Origin: Sipunculus nudus
Taxonomy: Eukaryota > Annelida > Sipuncula > Golfingiida > Sipunculidae
Direction: 5' to 3'
DNA length: 64,000 nt
Assembly: GCA_026874595.1 (NCBI GenBank)
Contig: CM049306.1
Coordinates: 36,904,019 to 36,968,018 of the forward strand
The notes under the pieces are model-generated. The model saw only the letters and a program-made list of their open reading frames with translations, searched no databases and was not told where the DNA came from. Position numbers and translations under genes: made by a program. This document shows, one piece after another, positions 12,067-25,560 of this stretch (position 1 is the stretch's first letter; every line of letters begins with the position of its first letter).

Positions 12067-13789
12067 TACAGCTTTTTGCATTATCAGCTCGCATAGAATA
12101 ACGCATATGTTAAGTTTGTAAATATAATCATGTTTTAGCATGAGCAACAAACAGAGACATATAATCTTAGTGTTTATACACTTTGCACTATGACTCAATG
12201 GTAGGTAATTTGATTCCTTAAAATAGTTTAGTATCAGTAACGTTTTACTTTAAGATGTCATTTTGACTGTTTGTCTCTATCGCAACCTTTAATCTCTGCT
12301 AAGTACCTGTCAGACTTTCAGAATTTAAGATATAGTGAAACAAGCCCAAGGGGCGTTTTACAAGTACATTATTAATGTACTTACATTATTTAATGGACTT
12401 TTATGTTATTTTAAATGAATTTCTACCTGAATACACCCACCTTTTACCCCACTGCATTGAAATGTATTCGAGTAATGAAATATAAAACATTGCAATATAT
12501 GTTTGTGCATAGAATCCAAAATAAACATAAATGAACACTATTTTTAAGACCAAATGCACCAAAGAATCACAACACCTCATAAATATACCAGGGGAAAGAG
12601 CTAGGAATAAAAGCAAGATAATTAGTTTCAATATATTTTTTTGACAATCTAAATACAAAAATATCTTTATTATATCCCCATATGTCAGATAGGTTGAAAG
12701 GCAGTTTTATCTCATTTAGGAAATCTTGGCACTGCCATACTCCATGTAGCAGCATATTTGTCGTGTGGCAATCTCACGATGAATCACCAAAGCAACTTGG
12801 ATATTTTTTGCAACCGTGTGCAAAGATCCCTGATTGTAAGTACAATCAAATTACCGGTATACATTGAATAAAGTTTGAATAGATTGACAATGAATTCTAA
12901 TTTTAGAGGACAGGTAAAACAAACAATCTTTCTGTGCTGTTAGAATAATTTTTATGAATAATTCCAGGATTTCATTTTAAAAATTATTTTTAAATCAGCA
13001 TTTTTATATCATATCGAGATACAAAGCAAAGTTACTAAATGCAGTTCCTAGAATATTTCCCAAAACTGTCTGATACAAATAGAAATCACTTAATTTGCAG
13101 AAAAGGGAATAAAATTCGTGTTTCTTTATCATACACACTCAAATATGATTTAATCTGCTGTCAAAAAATGATATGCACTTTAAACTTCAGCATCTAAGTA
13201 ACAATATTTATATTGTTTTCCCATTGCAGAATAATATTCTGCAAATAAATGGACAGAAAGAAATAATTAAAAAGCGGGGTTTTATTCATCTATGATCATT
13301 AGAAATAAAATATGACTGCCTATGCAAAAACTGTTCTTAATAAAATTTTGTAATAAATAAGTAACACACACATACATATATATACAATGTGTGCCTTGCT
13401 ATAGAATAGACCAATGTAACTGTCAAAATACAAGTTAACTGTGTAAATGTAGACAACTTGTAGTCTGTCATCGGAGGCAAGGACAGCTGGAAAGACTGCG
13501 GACTAAGGGCCACCCCTGTATACATAGTTCTGATGACTTATAGCCAATGGTTTATTGTTAAGGTGGCACCAAATGGAGTGACTGCATACTCAAGCATCTG
13601 AAGATGTTTTCGCTATTGGGCGCCAGATGTTTTTTTCGGCTGTTGCTTTTTGCATCAAGCTTCGTAGAGATTGTTTGCCACTATTAATCGAGGCAAGTGT
13701 TAATTAATAATCTTTCCATCTCTTGGTGGTGTTCTTTCACTATTGTCAGATTTACATAATCTGGTGTATATAGATGTATCCCTAGGTTT

Positions 13790-13844
<55 letters not shown>

Positions 13845-14640
13845 TATCATAATTATTAATATAATAGGACCATCGAGTTTTTAATTGGAAGGCATGTTAT
13901 TTATAAGTAATGCCACATTTCATTCCTAACAAAACCGAAACAGACACACAGCAGACAAATTGTCTTTATGTCTGTGTAACTGATTATAATACACTCGTAT
14001 TTATCATTTCACTTCAAATAATTTTATGTATAAAAAAATGATGGTTTGGCGATTTTGAGCAGATTTTGCTGGAAGGGGCTGGGATTTTTTTAAAATGTAC
14101 CACGGAGCTTGAGCAACTGTCGTGATTACACATGGTCAGGTGGTACGCGGGTGTAAATAGCCCTAACCTGTCGTGTATACCCCCCTCCCTTCCCCCTCCC
14201 TTCCCATAGGCAGGATCATCGTGTTTGGCCAATGTCAATGAGCTTCCACTCATATGAAAAACTCAAACTAGTGTTTCAAGATCTTCACCAAACAGTGAAT
14301 TTATTTTGCATCTAACATCTGTCTCCAAACACATAAGCTATGAAATATCAATGTGGAAAGATATCACAAGGGAGAGCCAGGTTTCTGCCGTTTTTATTTT
14401 CCTTTCTCTAGTTCCATTTTCTCTGATTTTCAGTTTAGCATTTTTATGCGCATAAACATTTAAAGGTCATAATTTACATGAAGCTACTTATTAGCTACTG
14501 CTATCACGTAGGGACGCAAAAGAGAGATAACAAGAAATAAACTTTAAGTCACCAAGAAAAACAAGTTTGCAATTGCAATACTCCTTTTTTAATTTGTCTT
14601 CAGTAGAAAGCTGTCATTTCCTCAATGTTGGAAATCAGTT
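12067..14640. other. Spacer between the inverted-repeat arms
   Basis: About 2.6 kb of AT-rich DNA without a recognised gene. It contains an (AT)n tract and a CT-rich patch at about 14180-14207. Confidence 0.5.
13793..13838. repeat. (AT)n microsatellite
   Basis: An alternating AT tract of about 46 bases in the spacer of the large inverted repeat. Confidence 0.95.
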
Positions 14641-15695
14641 TAACCTGGATTTTGACCTTTATTTGTCCACTTTTAAAGCGTCATATCTTAAATATGTGAG
14701 CAAACAGAATAAAAGATTTATAACTTGGGTAACAGTTAATTGTAAACGGTAATGTCATCACATAGACTACACTTTTTTATATTACGGGACTGAAAACACT
14801 CAAATTGTTTAATTTGCCTTCTTTTGCCATTACTTTTTCTTTGCATAATGGCAGTAAAAACACAATAAATTGCAAATAAATGTCTTAATAATTATCTTCT
14901 AGGATGATTTCATCATTTGTTCTGCAGATACAAGCATTTGCATAACTCCCAGAACTGTTATGTCTAAAGATATGACATTTTCACTTTAGCCTCAATTTTG
15001 TGACCTTTTGACCTTTGATGGCCTGATTATTCGATCTATGTAGCATATTGATCATTCCAGTGTATAGAAAACTTAAATACAAATATTTTAAGTGGTAATT
15101 AATTATTTTGCTATCAGTAGATCTAAAGATATAGCAGATATTATGTTTCCCCTATCCCTAAATGCCTTCTTTTTAAGCAGCCATGGGTATGGCTTATGAC
15201 GCCATTTTTCGATTTATTGCCGGTTTGCCAGAGGTCTAGCACCACTTTTTTTGTTACTTCAAATGGTCTAGTAAACAAATGTGAGAATTAATATCAGGGA
15301 AATGTCATGCACACGGAACCTCCGCAATTTGGTCACATGGTATATTTACGTCATATAGCCTTAACATATTTTATATGAACCTGCAATGACAATTAAATGA
15401 AATCTTTGCCTTTTGTGCTTTCATTTGCCGAATCAAGTGTGAAGATAAGACCAGTGAAAGCTAATCTGTTGTCATTTTGTTTTTACTGACCCCATTTACT
15501 TTGCCAACCTTTTTGTCAAAATGACATTTTCATTTTACGAGTTAAGAGGCCTGTAATAGACAATAAGCTACTCATCTGACAGTGCTTGTAATACAGAAAT
15601 GTAAAGCAGAGGTAATGAGCTTTCCAAAAATGAATGATATAATTTGCCACCTTTCTGATACCGAAAAAGTGTCTGGCCCATGGACTATTCTTTAT
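14641..15695 (-). repeat. Right arm of a large inverted repeat
   Basis: Reverse-complement partner of 10979-12066. The pairing runs nearly end to end, with small indels; the outer edge is at the 'ggcccatggacta' sequence near 15676-15688. A 115-codon minus-strand open frame in the outer part has no counterpart in the other arm, so it is not taken as a gene. Confidence 0.9.
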
Positions 15696-15954
15696 GCTTT
15701 CGTAATGCGCTTTGTACAAGAATGCGCTTTTGTGGGTAAGAACCTGTTTGAAATCTAAACATAATAAAAAACTAAAGCCTCCCAAAACTGAAATAATATG
15801 TCTGTACAACCTCTGAAGTAATGTACTAATTCTACCTTTCCTATCATATCTGTCGGTTACCAACTTTTAACAGAAAAAATAAACAATTAGGTCAAACGGT
15901 TTTAGAACAAGTCTCACTTTGTGCACGCATTGTTTATTTTCATATGTGTAATAC

Positions 15955-16045
15955 ATACGACCTCTTTCAATACAGTGAAAACTGTGTAATAAGACCACTC
16001 ATGGGACTGGTCAAATGTGGTATTAAGACACAATATACTTCGTAC
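15955..16045. repeat. Dispersed 'taagaccactcatgggactgg' type repeat
   Basis: The sequence around 'aataagaccactcatgggac' followed by 'gtggtattaagacac' resembles a widespread invertebrate repeat with a short inner inverted symmetry (taagaccac ... gtggtattaa). The assignment rests on memory of such repeats; no second copy was found in this window. Confidence 0.3.
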
Positions 16046-16205
16046 AAAGTCCATAGATGCTATAGATGGATAATACGATGTTATTCATGGGCTAGAGTTA
16101 AAAACAGCACAACAGATCACACCTATGTCCAGTTGACATTGTTAACTATGACAAATAATTAAATTGTTTACCACAGTAAACGAGTTGAACATCATGTAAG
16201 AAAAA

Positions 16206-16330
16206 CTAGAATATGGCACTTTTCTCGCAGATGGTGTGATATATTAAAAAATATGACACGTGACTCTCGTCGTTCCAACCGAAACCCCTTGCACTACAAT
16301 TGACAGGTAATGTTCCTTGTACATTATGTT
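16206..16330 (-). pseudogene. Possible C-type lectin-domain scrap (relic 4)
   Basis: The minus-strand frame reads NVQG, then VNC, then GFGWNDE, and 12 residues later ICEK. NC, WND and ICE in this order are the end of a CTLD, but both intervals differ from the usual lengths, and the Cys expected two residues after WND is absent. With three other CTLD pieces within 15 kb a fourth is plausible, but chance is not excluded. Confidence 0.25.
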
Positions 16331-16405
16331 TTTCACTACCGAGCGGACCATTTCCAGTACGTGAGAGACGAAAAAGGTTATTCAATAAACTATTACCGTG
16401 AACTA

Positions 16406-16549
16406 CAACGGTTGTAGATAATAGGGATTTGATCGAAATACAGTTTGATCTAAATAAAGACTCCCTATTCATCAGCGTCGGGACCCGAGATCCAGAAACC
16501 GACCGCACCAACTGTATTTAGATCAAATCTGTATTATCTACAACCGTTG
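16406..16549. repeat. Inverted repeat with 39-base arms (hairpin or MITE relic)
   Basis: The left arm 16406-16444 begins 'caacggttgtagataat'. The right arm 16511-16549 is its reverse complement with only a few mismatches. The spacer is 66 bases. Such symmetry suggests a small inverted-repeat transposon relic or a strong RNA hairpin if transcribed. Confidence 0.8.
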
Positions 16550-17150
16550 AATTTACCAATTGGTCAAAAAGAGGACAAATTTCCCAAGAGCGATATTTTT
16601 CTTATTATTATTCCGGTTGTTTAATTCTAAAGTTATAAGGGATCTAGATGAACCCAAAATCATTGGTGCATATACCACATATACGGGAAGAAGTACGGGA
16701 AACATCTTATAAATTGTAATCATTCATTTTAGTTACAAAGCGTGCAGTTTGCAAACTGCTACCAGGAATAAATTGCCTGTTATTTTTCTTCATTTGCCCA
16801 GGCTATGATGACCAGTGTGTCCGGAATTAAGTCAAATATGTCAATAGCAGTTTTGAAAAAAAAAAAATCCAATGACTTTGTTCAAATTTCTCTATACCAC
16901 ATTGATATCATTCAGCCTGCTTTTTGTTCTCATGTTTATAATTTTTAATATGTTTTACAGAAGTAATTTCTAAACAATTTTGTTACACGTAAATTGATAA
17001 GAACCACAATCCTTATAAAGTCAACCAAATGTGGATAATTCCACAAATTCCATCTAATACAAGGTAGAGAATGTTATTTGCACTCATGAGATCCTTCATA
17101 AACATTTTGTTAAAACTTATTTTGAAGAGTTGAGATGAGTAACTCGGGCT

Positions 17151-17681
17151 GTGTTAAGTATTAGACACTGCTTAAGCACACTTAATGAAGAGTTTTCAGA
17201 CTTCAAAACAATTTTGAGAAGACCCCAACAGCGAGTGACAGGAAGACGCACACTTATTATGTGGACACGTCATGTTAAGTGGATCACACGAGCCTTTTGC
17301 GAGGCATATGAACAAAATGATCATACTATCACAAAACGTAGACTGGAGACTATTTTTGGTGCTTCTGACAAAATGTACACTGGTATAAAAATATATAAGA
17401 TAATCTGTGCTGTGATTGCTGAGACACTCATAAAGGGGGAGACCGAAACGACCCAAGGAGGACAGAGGATCTTTGGAAGCCGAAACATGAATGATGTATC
17501 AAATAGGTGTATGGGAAATAGTAATTTTTATATTAACTTACTAGTTGGTATCAGTTTTCCGCCATTCTTGATCGTATATTCATGGTGGAGTTGCTCCTTC
17601 TCTGTCTCCGAGCACCATGCTAGGTACTGTTCATCGGCAGGAACTTTTAACAGGATGGCGGCACCTGTCCGCGCACAGTAA
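17151..17681 (+). other. 176-codon open frame of unknown nature
   Basis: The longest open frame in the window. It starts with a TTG-like codon context and not with a clear ATG, has no recognised domain, and has no clear splice sites. The sequence is somewhat richer in GC than its surroundings. The first ~80 residues are polar and basic (RRPQQRVTGRR, ITKRRLETIF), and a hydrophobic patch follows at about residues 125-145. It could be chance, an old exon, or a transposon fragment. Confidence 0.15.
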
Positions 17682-18320
17682 AGACATCAGACCTCAGCAT
17701 ATAACCTAAGCCCTCAGGACAGGCTGGAGTCTGGTGTCGCCCACAGAAAGGAACCACATTCCATAAGGGAAAGGGATATGCATTACCTAAGAATAGGTCT
17801 AAGAAATGAAACCAATCTGCGTAAGGTAAATCCCTTAGGCTGATGAGAAGGAAGTACAAGGAAATTTCAATCTTAGTCATTGCTATAACTATTTAGAGGT
17901 TTGTGTAAGGATCAAAAGGTTGATAAAAAGACGACACATTGTCATAAGCTGAAGTTTATATACAGTACCCGTTCCAAAACCATTCTTGCTCTGTTGGATC
18001 GTCTCACTTCTCTTTTTAGGATTAATATTCTTATCATATATAACTTGCTCATAAATTTCTAAATTTGATCTTTTTAAATATTTTATATTTTATGCTCTCT
18101 TATTTTTATGCATTATCACGATAATGTTATCTCTGTTCATACGATAAAATGACTTTACATATTCTGTAGAGAAATATATAAAATCTAGATATATTTGTTA
18201 TATCCCCAATTCGTCGCCTCATAATTTTGCATTTTATTGAAATAAGCAGTCAGAGATATTAAAAAAACTTTCGTGTGTGCAGTTTTTTGTTTACTGTCGC
18301 AATGGTACAGAATATATTTT
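17682..18320. other. Intergenic, nothing recognised
   Basis: AT-rich DNA without supported features. Confidence 0.5.
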
Positions 18321-18329
18321 TTTTTGCAT

Positions 18330-18475
18330 GTACCGTATTTCCCTGATCAAATGCCTGGTCTTAAATAGTTGGCTGCCTTATTTAGTGACGGGTCAAAACA
18401 ATGTTTTTGAAAAATAAACGCCGGCCTTATATTGACGCTGGTCTTATTCAAAGGACGGATACCAGAGTATTGTCC
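18330..18475. repeat. Dispersed 'accgtatttccc' element
   Basis: Begins 'accgtatttccctgatcaaa' and continues with 'aaataaacgccggcctta' and 'gctggtcttattcaaagg'. This matches a repeat style common in marine invertebrates. A short echo (taataaacgccggccttc) recurs at about 19391-19408, so the element may be split by an insertion or be present twice. Confidence 0.45.
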
Positions 18476-18609
18476 AAGTTTGCCGCCAGATGTCTTTTTC
18501 CCGTCACTATAATTTGCGCATTTATGGGTAAACGGGGATAGCTGTATAATTATCTGTTCTGTCGAAATAAAATTCCTCTACAAATCTTTATCTTATGTGT
18601 CATGCCTAT

Positions 18610-18627
18610 CCCCCCCCCCCCCCCCCC
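18610..18627. repeat. C homopolymer
   Basis: An uninterrupted run of about 18 C residues. Confidence 0.9.
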
Positions 18628-19406
18628 ACAAAAAATGGACACCAAATACAATGTCTACTATGAGAATGCTACCACTCAGACAAGCGCCTATAAACTGTCA
18701 CACTGAAGAGTGAAAAACCTTGCTTTCATATTTTAAAAGAAAAAGCTTTATTAAATGCGTTCCAATGTTACCAAAAGCACGCTTCCGAAATGAGCTTTAA
18801 CGGTTATAAATGGCATTTCTTTCTTGTCGCCAAATATTAATTCGTTGGAATATTGCTGGAAGGGAAATTAACAAATCAGTATATGCCAGGCTGAATACGC
18901 TTGAATATGTTTTGAAAAGCTGAATCAGTTTAAAGTTGGGTGGAAAGTGTTGTAAAAATAAATTGCGCGGTGTCGTTATACATATCAAACCTTCGTTTTC
19001 TGATGGCGCCAATGTAACCAGTTATGAGTGATGCATAGTTATTTGAAGAGCCATGTCTATTCGAGTAGAAAAAATGTTAACAGTAGCTACACGTGGGTAA
19101 ACAATTAATGGAACTGCCACATGAAACACCACCGTAACCAATCTCGAAGAACCCACACGGACAGACTCTTATGGACAACCACAAAATCACTGCCTTTGAT
19201 TCCGGTATACCTTTTCTCATGTTATGATAAGCGACTGCGCGTGTTCCATATCACTATGACATCTTAAATTAGTTCGTAAACAAAATTCAATTCGATGTGT
19301 CCAGTTACGTCCTCAAGTAGTGACCAGGGAGGATTATTGTTTCGACGTGCCTTTAGTGATATTGCCTACCCTTCTGATAATGCATTTTTTTAATAAACGC
19401 CGGCCT

Positions 19407-19871
19407 TCAAATACTTTGTTTAGACACTGGATCAAAGCAGAGCCTAAACAAATAAAAGAAAATCAAGCAAATCGATCTTGGGGAAATGCATCTTTGGCAG
19501 ATTGCTCGAACACAAGACTTGTGGCGCCACCTACAATCATGTTTTTGTAGGTTAAATTCAGGCATTGGTCTCAGGGGTGGTTTGATGTATCCGCCTGAAA
19601 TTGTTCTAGTCGATCCATCTTGGATCGATTTCTCAAACCCAAGACAGGTGCGCCACCTGTATTTACCCTTGTCCATCCTTGTTTCTAGGGATATCTGGGC
19701 ATCCCTGATGTCACCGATTTGGAGGTCTGTCAGGTTAGCAGATATTCTCATTTTATACATGCCTCTGTTATTATTATCTAATACCTGAAGTCGCTTGTCG
19801 ACTGCCCCCATTCTACTAATTCCTATATATTTTATGCTTATTACGGAACCGCAAGCTTGTGTGTTCTGCAA
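19407..19871 (-). other. 154-codon open frame, possible coiled coil, unknown
   Basis: A minus-strand frame less AT-rich than its surroundings. About residues 20-70 have spaced hydrophobics among charged and polar residues (VDKRLQVLDNN, MYKMRISANLTDLQI, AQISLETRM), which would fit an amphipathic helix or coiled coil. No domain is recognised and a second frame is open on the plus strand over the same bases. It may be an exon fragment of an unknown gene or chance. Confidence 0.2.
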
Positions 19872-20099
19872 AGTGTGGTGCTAATGCATTACCGACGGGT
19901 ACACTTTGGTGTTTGACGGCAAGGACGAAAAAAGCCGTACCGCGTAACGTGGATACGGTTGATCGTAATTTGGGACGTTTGTTCTGGACAATAGTGCTTG
20001 AGTCGGATAACGCAAAATGCAGGATTAAACTATAATGGAGGAAATCAAGGAATGTGCCGTATAACAAGGAATGACGGATTATCAGATGCAAAATGAAAG

Positions 20100-21409
20100 G
20101 GGTATATCATATAATATACATTATACAAATGCATTTTATTTCTTATCAGCACATTTATTAACACATCTACACTATTTCAAGTGTTAAGCTTTTTTTCTTG
20201 ATTTTTTTTCTCACTACAACCTTTTTTTCTCGTATAAAAAGCAATACAACCAGTGCGTATCCATATCTAGGTGGTTCTTTAAATCAAGTAAATGTTATTT
20301 TGCGCACTAAAATCTAATCAATTCTTCCATTACCCATCTCCAAAATGCCCTGAAATATTTAAATTCCATTCATTATTGCGATGATAATGTTGTGGACAAA
20401 TACACAGACACACAAACACACACCCTCCCCTACACACAAACGGGGATGAACGCATAACCTCCTTGCACAGACAAATAAACGAAACACGAAAAGCAATGAA
20501 ATCCATTTCTGAAGCCACCGAGTCTGGACAAGTTAACTAGTGCGTCGTCAACTCCAGCTGTGACACAGAAACTAACCTGATGTGACTTGTTAATTTCAGG
20601 TGCCTCGATGCATCTGCATGTAACGGCCAACCTCCATTTGTTATAAACCAGTATATCTAAAAAAGAGCCCTGCTGCAATAACACTATACCTGACTTGGGC
20701 TCAGTAGCAGGCCTAAATACCATTGTTACAATTGTGACGTCATAATTGTTACCATGAATGACACAGATGCCCATGGGCCTAAGTCACCTAGCAGACTTGA
20801 GTCAACTTATTGCAACTAACCAAGGAGCGTAACTGTAAATATATTCCAGTAGGCTAAAATTCTTCTTGGGGGATATGAAACAGGAATTGCATATATATTT
20901 CGGTACATATTGCAACGAGATAAAAAATCTGGAGGATCTTTTTTATATAATTTTACAGTCTCTGGGTTCTTCATAGTAGGGTAGAGGAGTGTATTGAATT
21001 AAAACATATTTGTAGACTCCCTGTTTAAAATTTTTCAAGATCAATAGTTTATCCACAAACAGATTACCCTGTCTTCAACATCTAAGTAGTTTGGTAAGTA
21101 CAGATGAGGAAAGTGATGAAACAAAATTATAGGAAAATGACGGTGTTTCAGTTTGGGTTGCGAGCTCACATATATACTATTGTGTTTATTCACCATTCTA
21201 AGCATAATATTGAGATACTGGGCCGTTTACCACAATATGAATGCAACCAGATGCAAGACCACTGCGATACATCCTCCATATTACAAGTATCACGACTCGA
21301 GTAGGCTTACCAGCTCAATTATCCGATTGCCTAATGAGTCGGGTTGTCACGGCTACCGCCAACCCCCAGCCTATCCCCTCATTCCTTAAGTGCACATTTG
21401 TAGTTTTAA
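20100..21409. other. Repeat-bearing intergenic DNA before unit A
   Basis: At about 20390-20480 the minus strand reads 'gtgcaaggaggttatgcgtt' followed by a GT-rich stretch. This resembles the 'cctccgcaaggagggtatg' sequence at about 41190, both probably pieces of one dispersed family. Otherwise nothing is recognised. Confidence 0.4.
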
Positions 21410-23486
21410 ACTGTACCTTCAGAAAGAACAGGAAAAGGCGATATCTCAGTGAGGCGGAAGTCAAATCAGATTAAGGAGCTGGAAAAAATCAAATGAAATT
21501 AAGGAGGAGGGGTAACATTAGTTTCATTTTTTTGGTAAAATTTAGTAAGATTTTTAAAATATATGCACGCCTTAATATGCCTGGGATCTAAGCTATCCGG
21601 TGACACCAAATTTGTCATCCTGACCTGAGACCAACAGCAGATGTGAGGTCACTAAAACTAAAAAATGTTCGATTTCTGTACTTTTACTCAATTCCTCATG
21701 AAAGTTACAAAAAGATGACCACAAAAGACTTTTCTTTTTAACATAAAGTATCTATCTAGTGTAAATCTTTAAAAAATGAGGAGTCTTGTCCTCACAAACG
21801 GTCCCTGGTGAAATTTCTACGTTCAAAAAGTTTTTTTTTTTACAAAATATTGATGTTTGGGTAGTTTTTATAGCTGTAAATGTTACAATTACCTTTGTTT
21901 GTACCTATTTTTATTTTAAAGTGCATGTTCCAACCCTTTGAACAAGCCCATATATGTATTGCTTACTTTCAGGCTGAGTTATAAGCTGAAGGGTGTTCAT
22001 AAGTCGGTTCAACGAATATTCAGATTTTTGTACAACAGGCTCACTTTGACGCTAGGTATAAAACACTTTTGAAGAGCAGATCCCGTGCAAACCTCATTAA
22101 ATAAACATCTATAGTTTGTGAAAATAACTTTGGAATGTGTAGTACACTTTGGGACAATTTACTCTAATTAAAAGCACTTTTGCCAACTTGAAGCCAGGAC
22201 TAAGGATGAAAATCCCGAAGTCTCATAGACTGGATGGTGCATGTGCCGGGAAATTTAGCCTTCATTTTCGGATCGGGCTCACTCGAGGATATATCAGTGA
22301 TACTAGTGGAAATGTATAATCCCTAGCTGAACCCCTTTTTTTAATATTCATCAGTCGTTTGAAATTAATATTTTTCTAACGATGTTTATGCAGTTTTCAC
22401 CTATAGTACATTGTTCTCCATAAAAGTACATGTGTCGTGAAATGTTCTTTAGATATGACAAAAATCCGATTTTAAACAAAAAGCCATTATTTAGTAGGTT
22501 CATATAAAATTCCATTACAATATCCAATTTGTGTTAATATAACGTGTTTCATCCTTGCTTAAATTGAAATTTGAAATATGTTATTTAAACAAAATAAAGA
22601 AAAAACTATACTGCTTGTCAATGTGATTGCTTTTGCGCTGTTTCCCTAACAAACTCTTTAACGCTTAACGCAGAGAAGCTGATAGCAGATTATCAACAAG
22701 ACGTTCAGGTAAACAAGACGCGTATAGACCGCTATGTACGCACGGTTTTATGTATAATGTTATGACAAAATCTATATATATAGCGTGAGGCCAGGACACA
22801 CCATTTCGCAACCTTAGTGGCCACACGGTAACCAACCCTATCAACATGTAAAACATCAGGCGACAAAGTATACAGCATAATACAGTTCGCTGCCGTCAGG
22901 GACAGTTGACTGTTGATAACTCATCATGATCTGCTATTCGCTTACTTTGTGTCAACAAAAAGTACTACAGCGTTCCATCACAGGAATAACAGACAGATAA
23001 TTTGCCAGATTGGCCTGAAAACGGGATGCAATGTTTTATAACATTTTTTTAAATTATGGACTTGCAGTTTTATTGCTATTATTTTATGACGTGAAATAAA
23101 GAAATCGTCGCCATCATGTATTTAAAACTTCATCATACAGCACGGTCTTTAAAAAAATTCATAAGCTTTGTGGCCATCGTGATTACAGCCATGTCTTAAG
23201 CGCGCGGGCGTAGTCTACAGCTCACACAGACAGGAAATTTAACTTTTTTTACGAGAACGTTCAGCACGAATAATTTAATATTTGCTTTATGTCAGCTTTA
23301 CAAAAAATAAAATCTTTAGCGCTTTTGCAGTCTAATGTAAACAATTTATTAACTAAACACCAATTATGCCTTCATACTCTTTTATTTGCGAAGGTTGTAG
23401 GTCTGTTACGATATATATGGGGCCGCGATATTTCATTGCCGCACAAAGTCATTCGATTGGTAAAAATCCGTGAAGCAGAAGCTTGA

Positions 23487-23595
23487 CCTAGACCCCCCTC
23501 TTTTCCGGACGTGGGGATCTTTTTTAGGTTTCCTTTAGTCCTCCTGGGTTGGACCCCCCTTTTTTCCAAAATCCTGGATCCAATCCTGATGAAGC
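23487..23595 (-). repeat. MITE-like element fragment (GGATCC-ended, copy 1)
   Basis: Reads 'gacctagaccccc', 'ttccggac', 'tttagtcctcctgggttgga' and 'aaaatcctggatcc'. The same element is at 43925-44042 in unit B, so it was present before the duplication. An inverted relative is at 43634-43806 and a decayed one at about 58480-58590. Confidence 0.7.
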
Positions 23596-24249
23596 ACCTT
23601 TTGGTAACTGCGCGTGAGGGTTGGAGCTTAAATTTACTTCACGAAAAACTGCCAATCGAGCACGCCTATTGGCACTGACTTCTTAGAGTCGTAAGGATTA
23701 AATTTGCCGCTGACGTCATACAACTGGCGCCAAATTCGCCAATTCCATGTCAAGATGTACAGGTGATGCTCCTCCTTCAGGCTATTTCAAGGCTCTTCCT
23801 GTAACAGAGAATTATCAAATGAGAGAATTCTCAAATGAGATTCTCAAATATTTATATTAATATTAATAAAAGGACAAGAATAGTATATTTAACTTGTTTA
23901 TTAGTCTGTTCCCAACAACCGTATTTTCTGTCAGTTCTGCCTGTTTTGGTGATCTCACATGCAGGCATCCCTTACTTGTAGTTTTCACTCATAATTAAGT
24001 CCTCTGAATAAAATGCACCCTGTAACCAGGCAACGTTCATGTAAAGAGGGTTGCCTCCATGAACTGTATCGGAGATAGAATGATGTCAGCATTTGAATAT
24101 AATTAATGATATTGATTTCATGTCATATGATCAGTCTCATGCCTGCTTCGGATGCGCTTGGGTGGCTGGAGCCCGAACGTAGCTGAGAGTAACTACCATA
24201 AACCGACGGAAGGCGAAATCCTAAAAACAGGAAAAAAACTGTTAAGTAG

Positions 24250-25560
24250 TAAGTAAGTTAGTTTATTGCTTTCCGGAAATCTTCGATTTCCGCAAGCATG
24301 TTGGTCAGTTGCGTATGTCTGTTTGTGTGTGTGTTTTGTGTGCGTGTGTTGGTTTGTTAGTTATCTCCTGGCCACAATTTTGGAGTAATCGATCTGAAAC
24401 TTACATGGTTGATTGGAAGTCAAAAGTTCTGGAGGTCTATTGTTTTTGGTCAACATAGGTCATAGGTAAAGGTCAAGGTCATCAAAAAACCTTGAAATTT
24501 GATTTTCATCATAGCTATGTCAATATTGGTGCTATTTTCACAATAGGCTCATTTTCTTGCTATTAGTCTTCTTCATAATATGGTCTAGTCATCTTTTCTC
24601 AATTTTGTGTCACTTTGTCAGTATGCGAGTTCTCTGTAAGTTGTTCTCCATTTCGCCTGCTTGCTGGTTCTTGTGTCTAACATATAGCATTCTACAGTTA
24701 ACAGTTCTGAAGGAATCCTTTTGATACATATTATGTAGTACACTAATATCTCGAAAGTATTATTTCATTTTCAGAAAATAGCTGCTGGGGGCGGTGTACC
24801 TCAGTAACTATAACATATGATGTTATGGTCATATCTCAAAAACTCTCAACCAAAACTACAGGAACTATAGCTTATTTTCTTCCTTTGTGTCTTCTTCAAA
24901 ACATGGAATTGTCTTCTTGTCTCAATCTTGTGTCGTTTTGTTAGTATGTCTGTCTGTCTGTACGTTGTTCTCCATTTCGCCTGCTTGCTGGTTCTTGCAT
25001 CGTACATATACCATTCTACAGGTACAGTTTTGAAGTTATCCTTTTGAAACTTTTACATCTTATGCCATACACTAAAATGTTGAGGTGGTTTTATTATTTT
25101 CGGGATGTGGCCGCACAGGGGGGAGGGGGCTGCACTCGAACACTACAACATAATTTTCGGGCCATATTTCGGAAGCTTTAAACTTTAATTACATAAACTA
25201 TAGCTTTTTTTCTTCCCCTGGGTCTTCTTCATTACTTGGTCAAGTTATCTGGTCTTAACTTTGTGTCACTTTTTTTCAGAATGTCTGTCAATTCAAAACA
25301 CTTCAAAATGTTATCTTCCTCATAACTTTGTCAATTCTGGTCCTATCCTCACAAACTTTAGCTCATTTTATTCACCTTTGTCTTCTGCATAACTCGGTCT
25401 AGTTAACTGGTCTCAGCTTTGTGTCACTTTGTCAATTTGTCTGTTTGTGTGTCAGTTGTCCTCGATTTTGCCTTCTTGCTGGTTCTCGACTCTCTTATAA
25501 AGCATTCTAAAGGCTTCAATTTACCAGGAATTACTTTGTAACTTTCATTATCGTATATCG
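24250..25560. repeat. Degenerate ~160-330 bp tandem repeats, unit A
   Basis: The phrase 'tgtgtcactttgtcag' or a close variant recurs at about 24606, 24930, 25263 and 25421, each within a longer block that includes 'gcctgcttgctggttcttg'. The array starts after 'gtaagttagtttattgcttt'. The counterpart in unit B is 44465-45400, with fewer bases. It is probably an internally repetitive dispersed element. Confidence 0.75.

Noticed and set aside
15516-15863. 115-codon minus-strand frame at the inverted-repeat edge
   Set aside because: The paired arm does not keep it open and no domain is seen.
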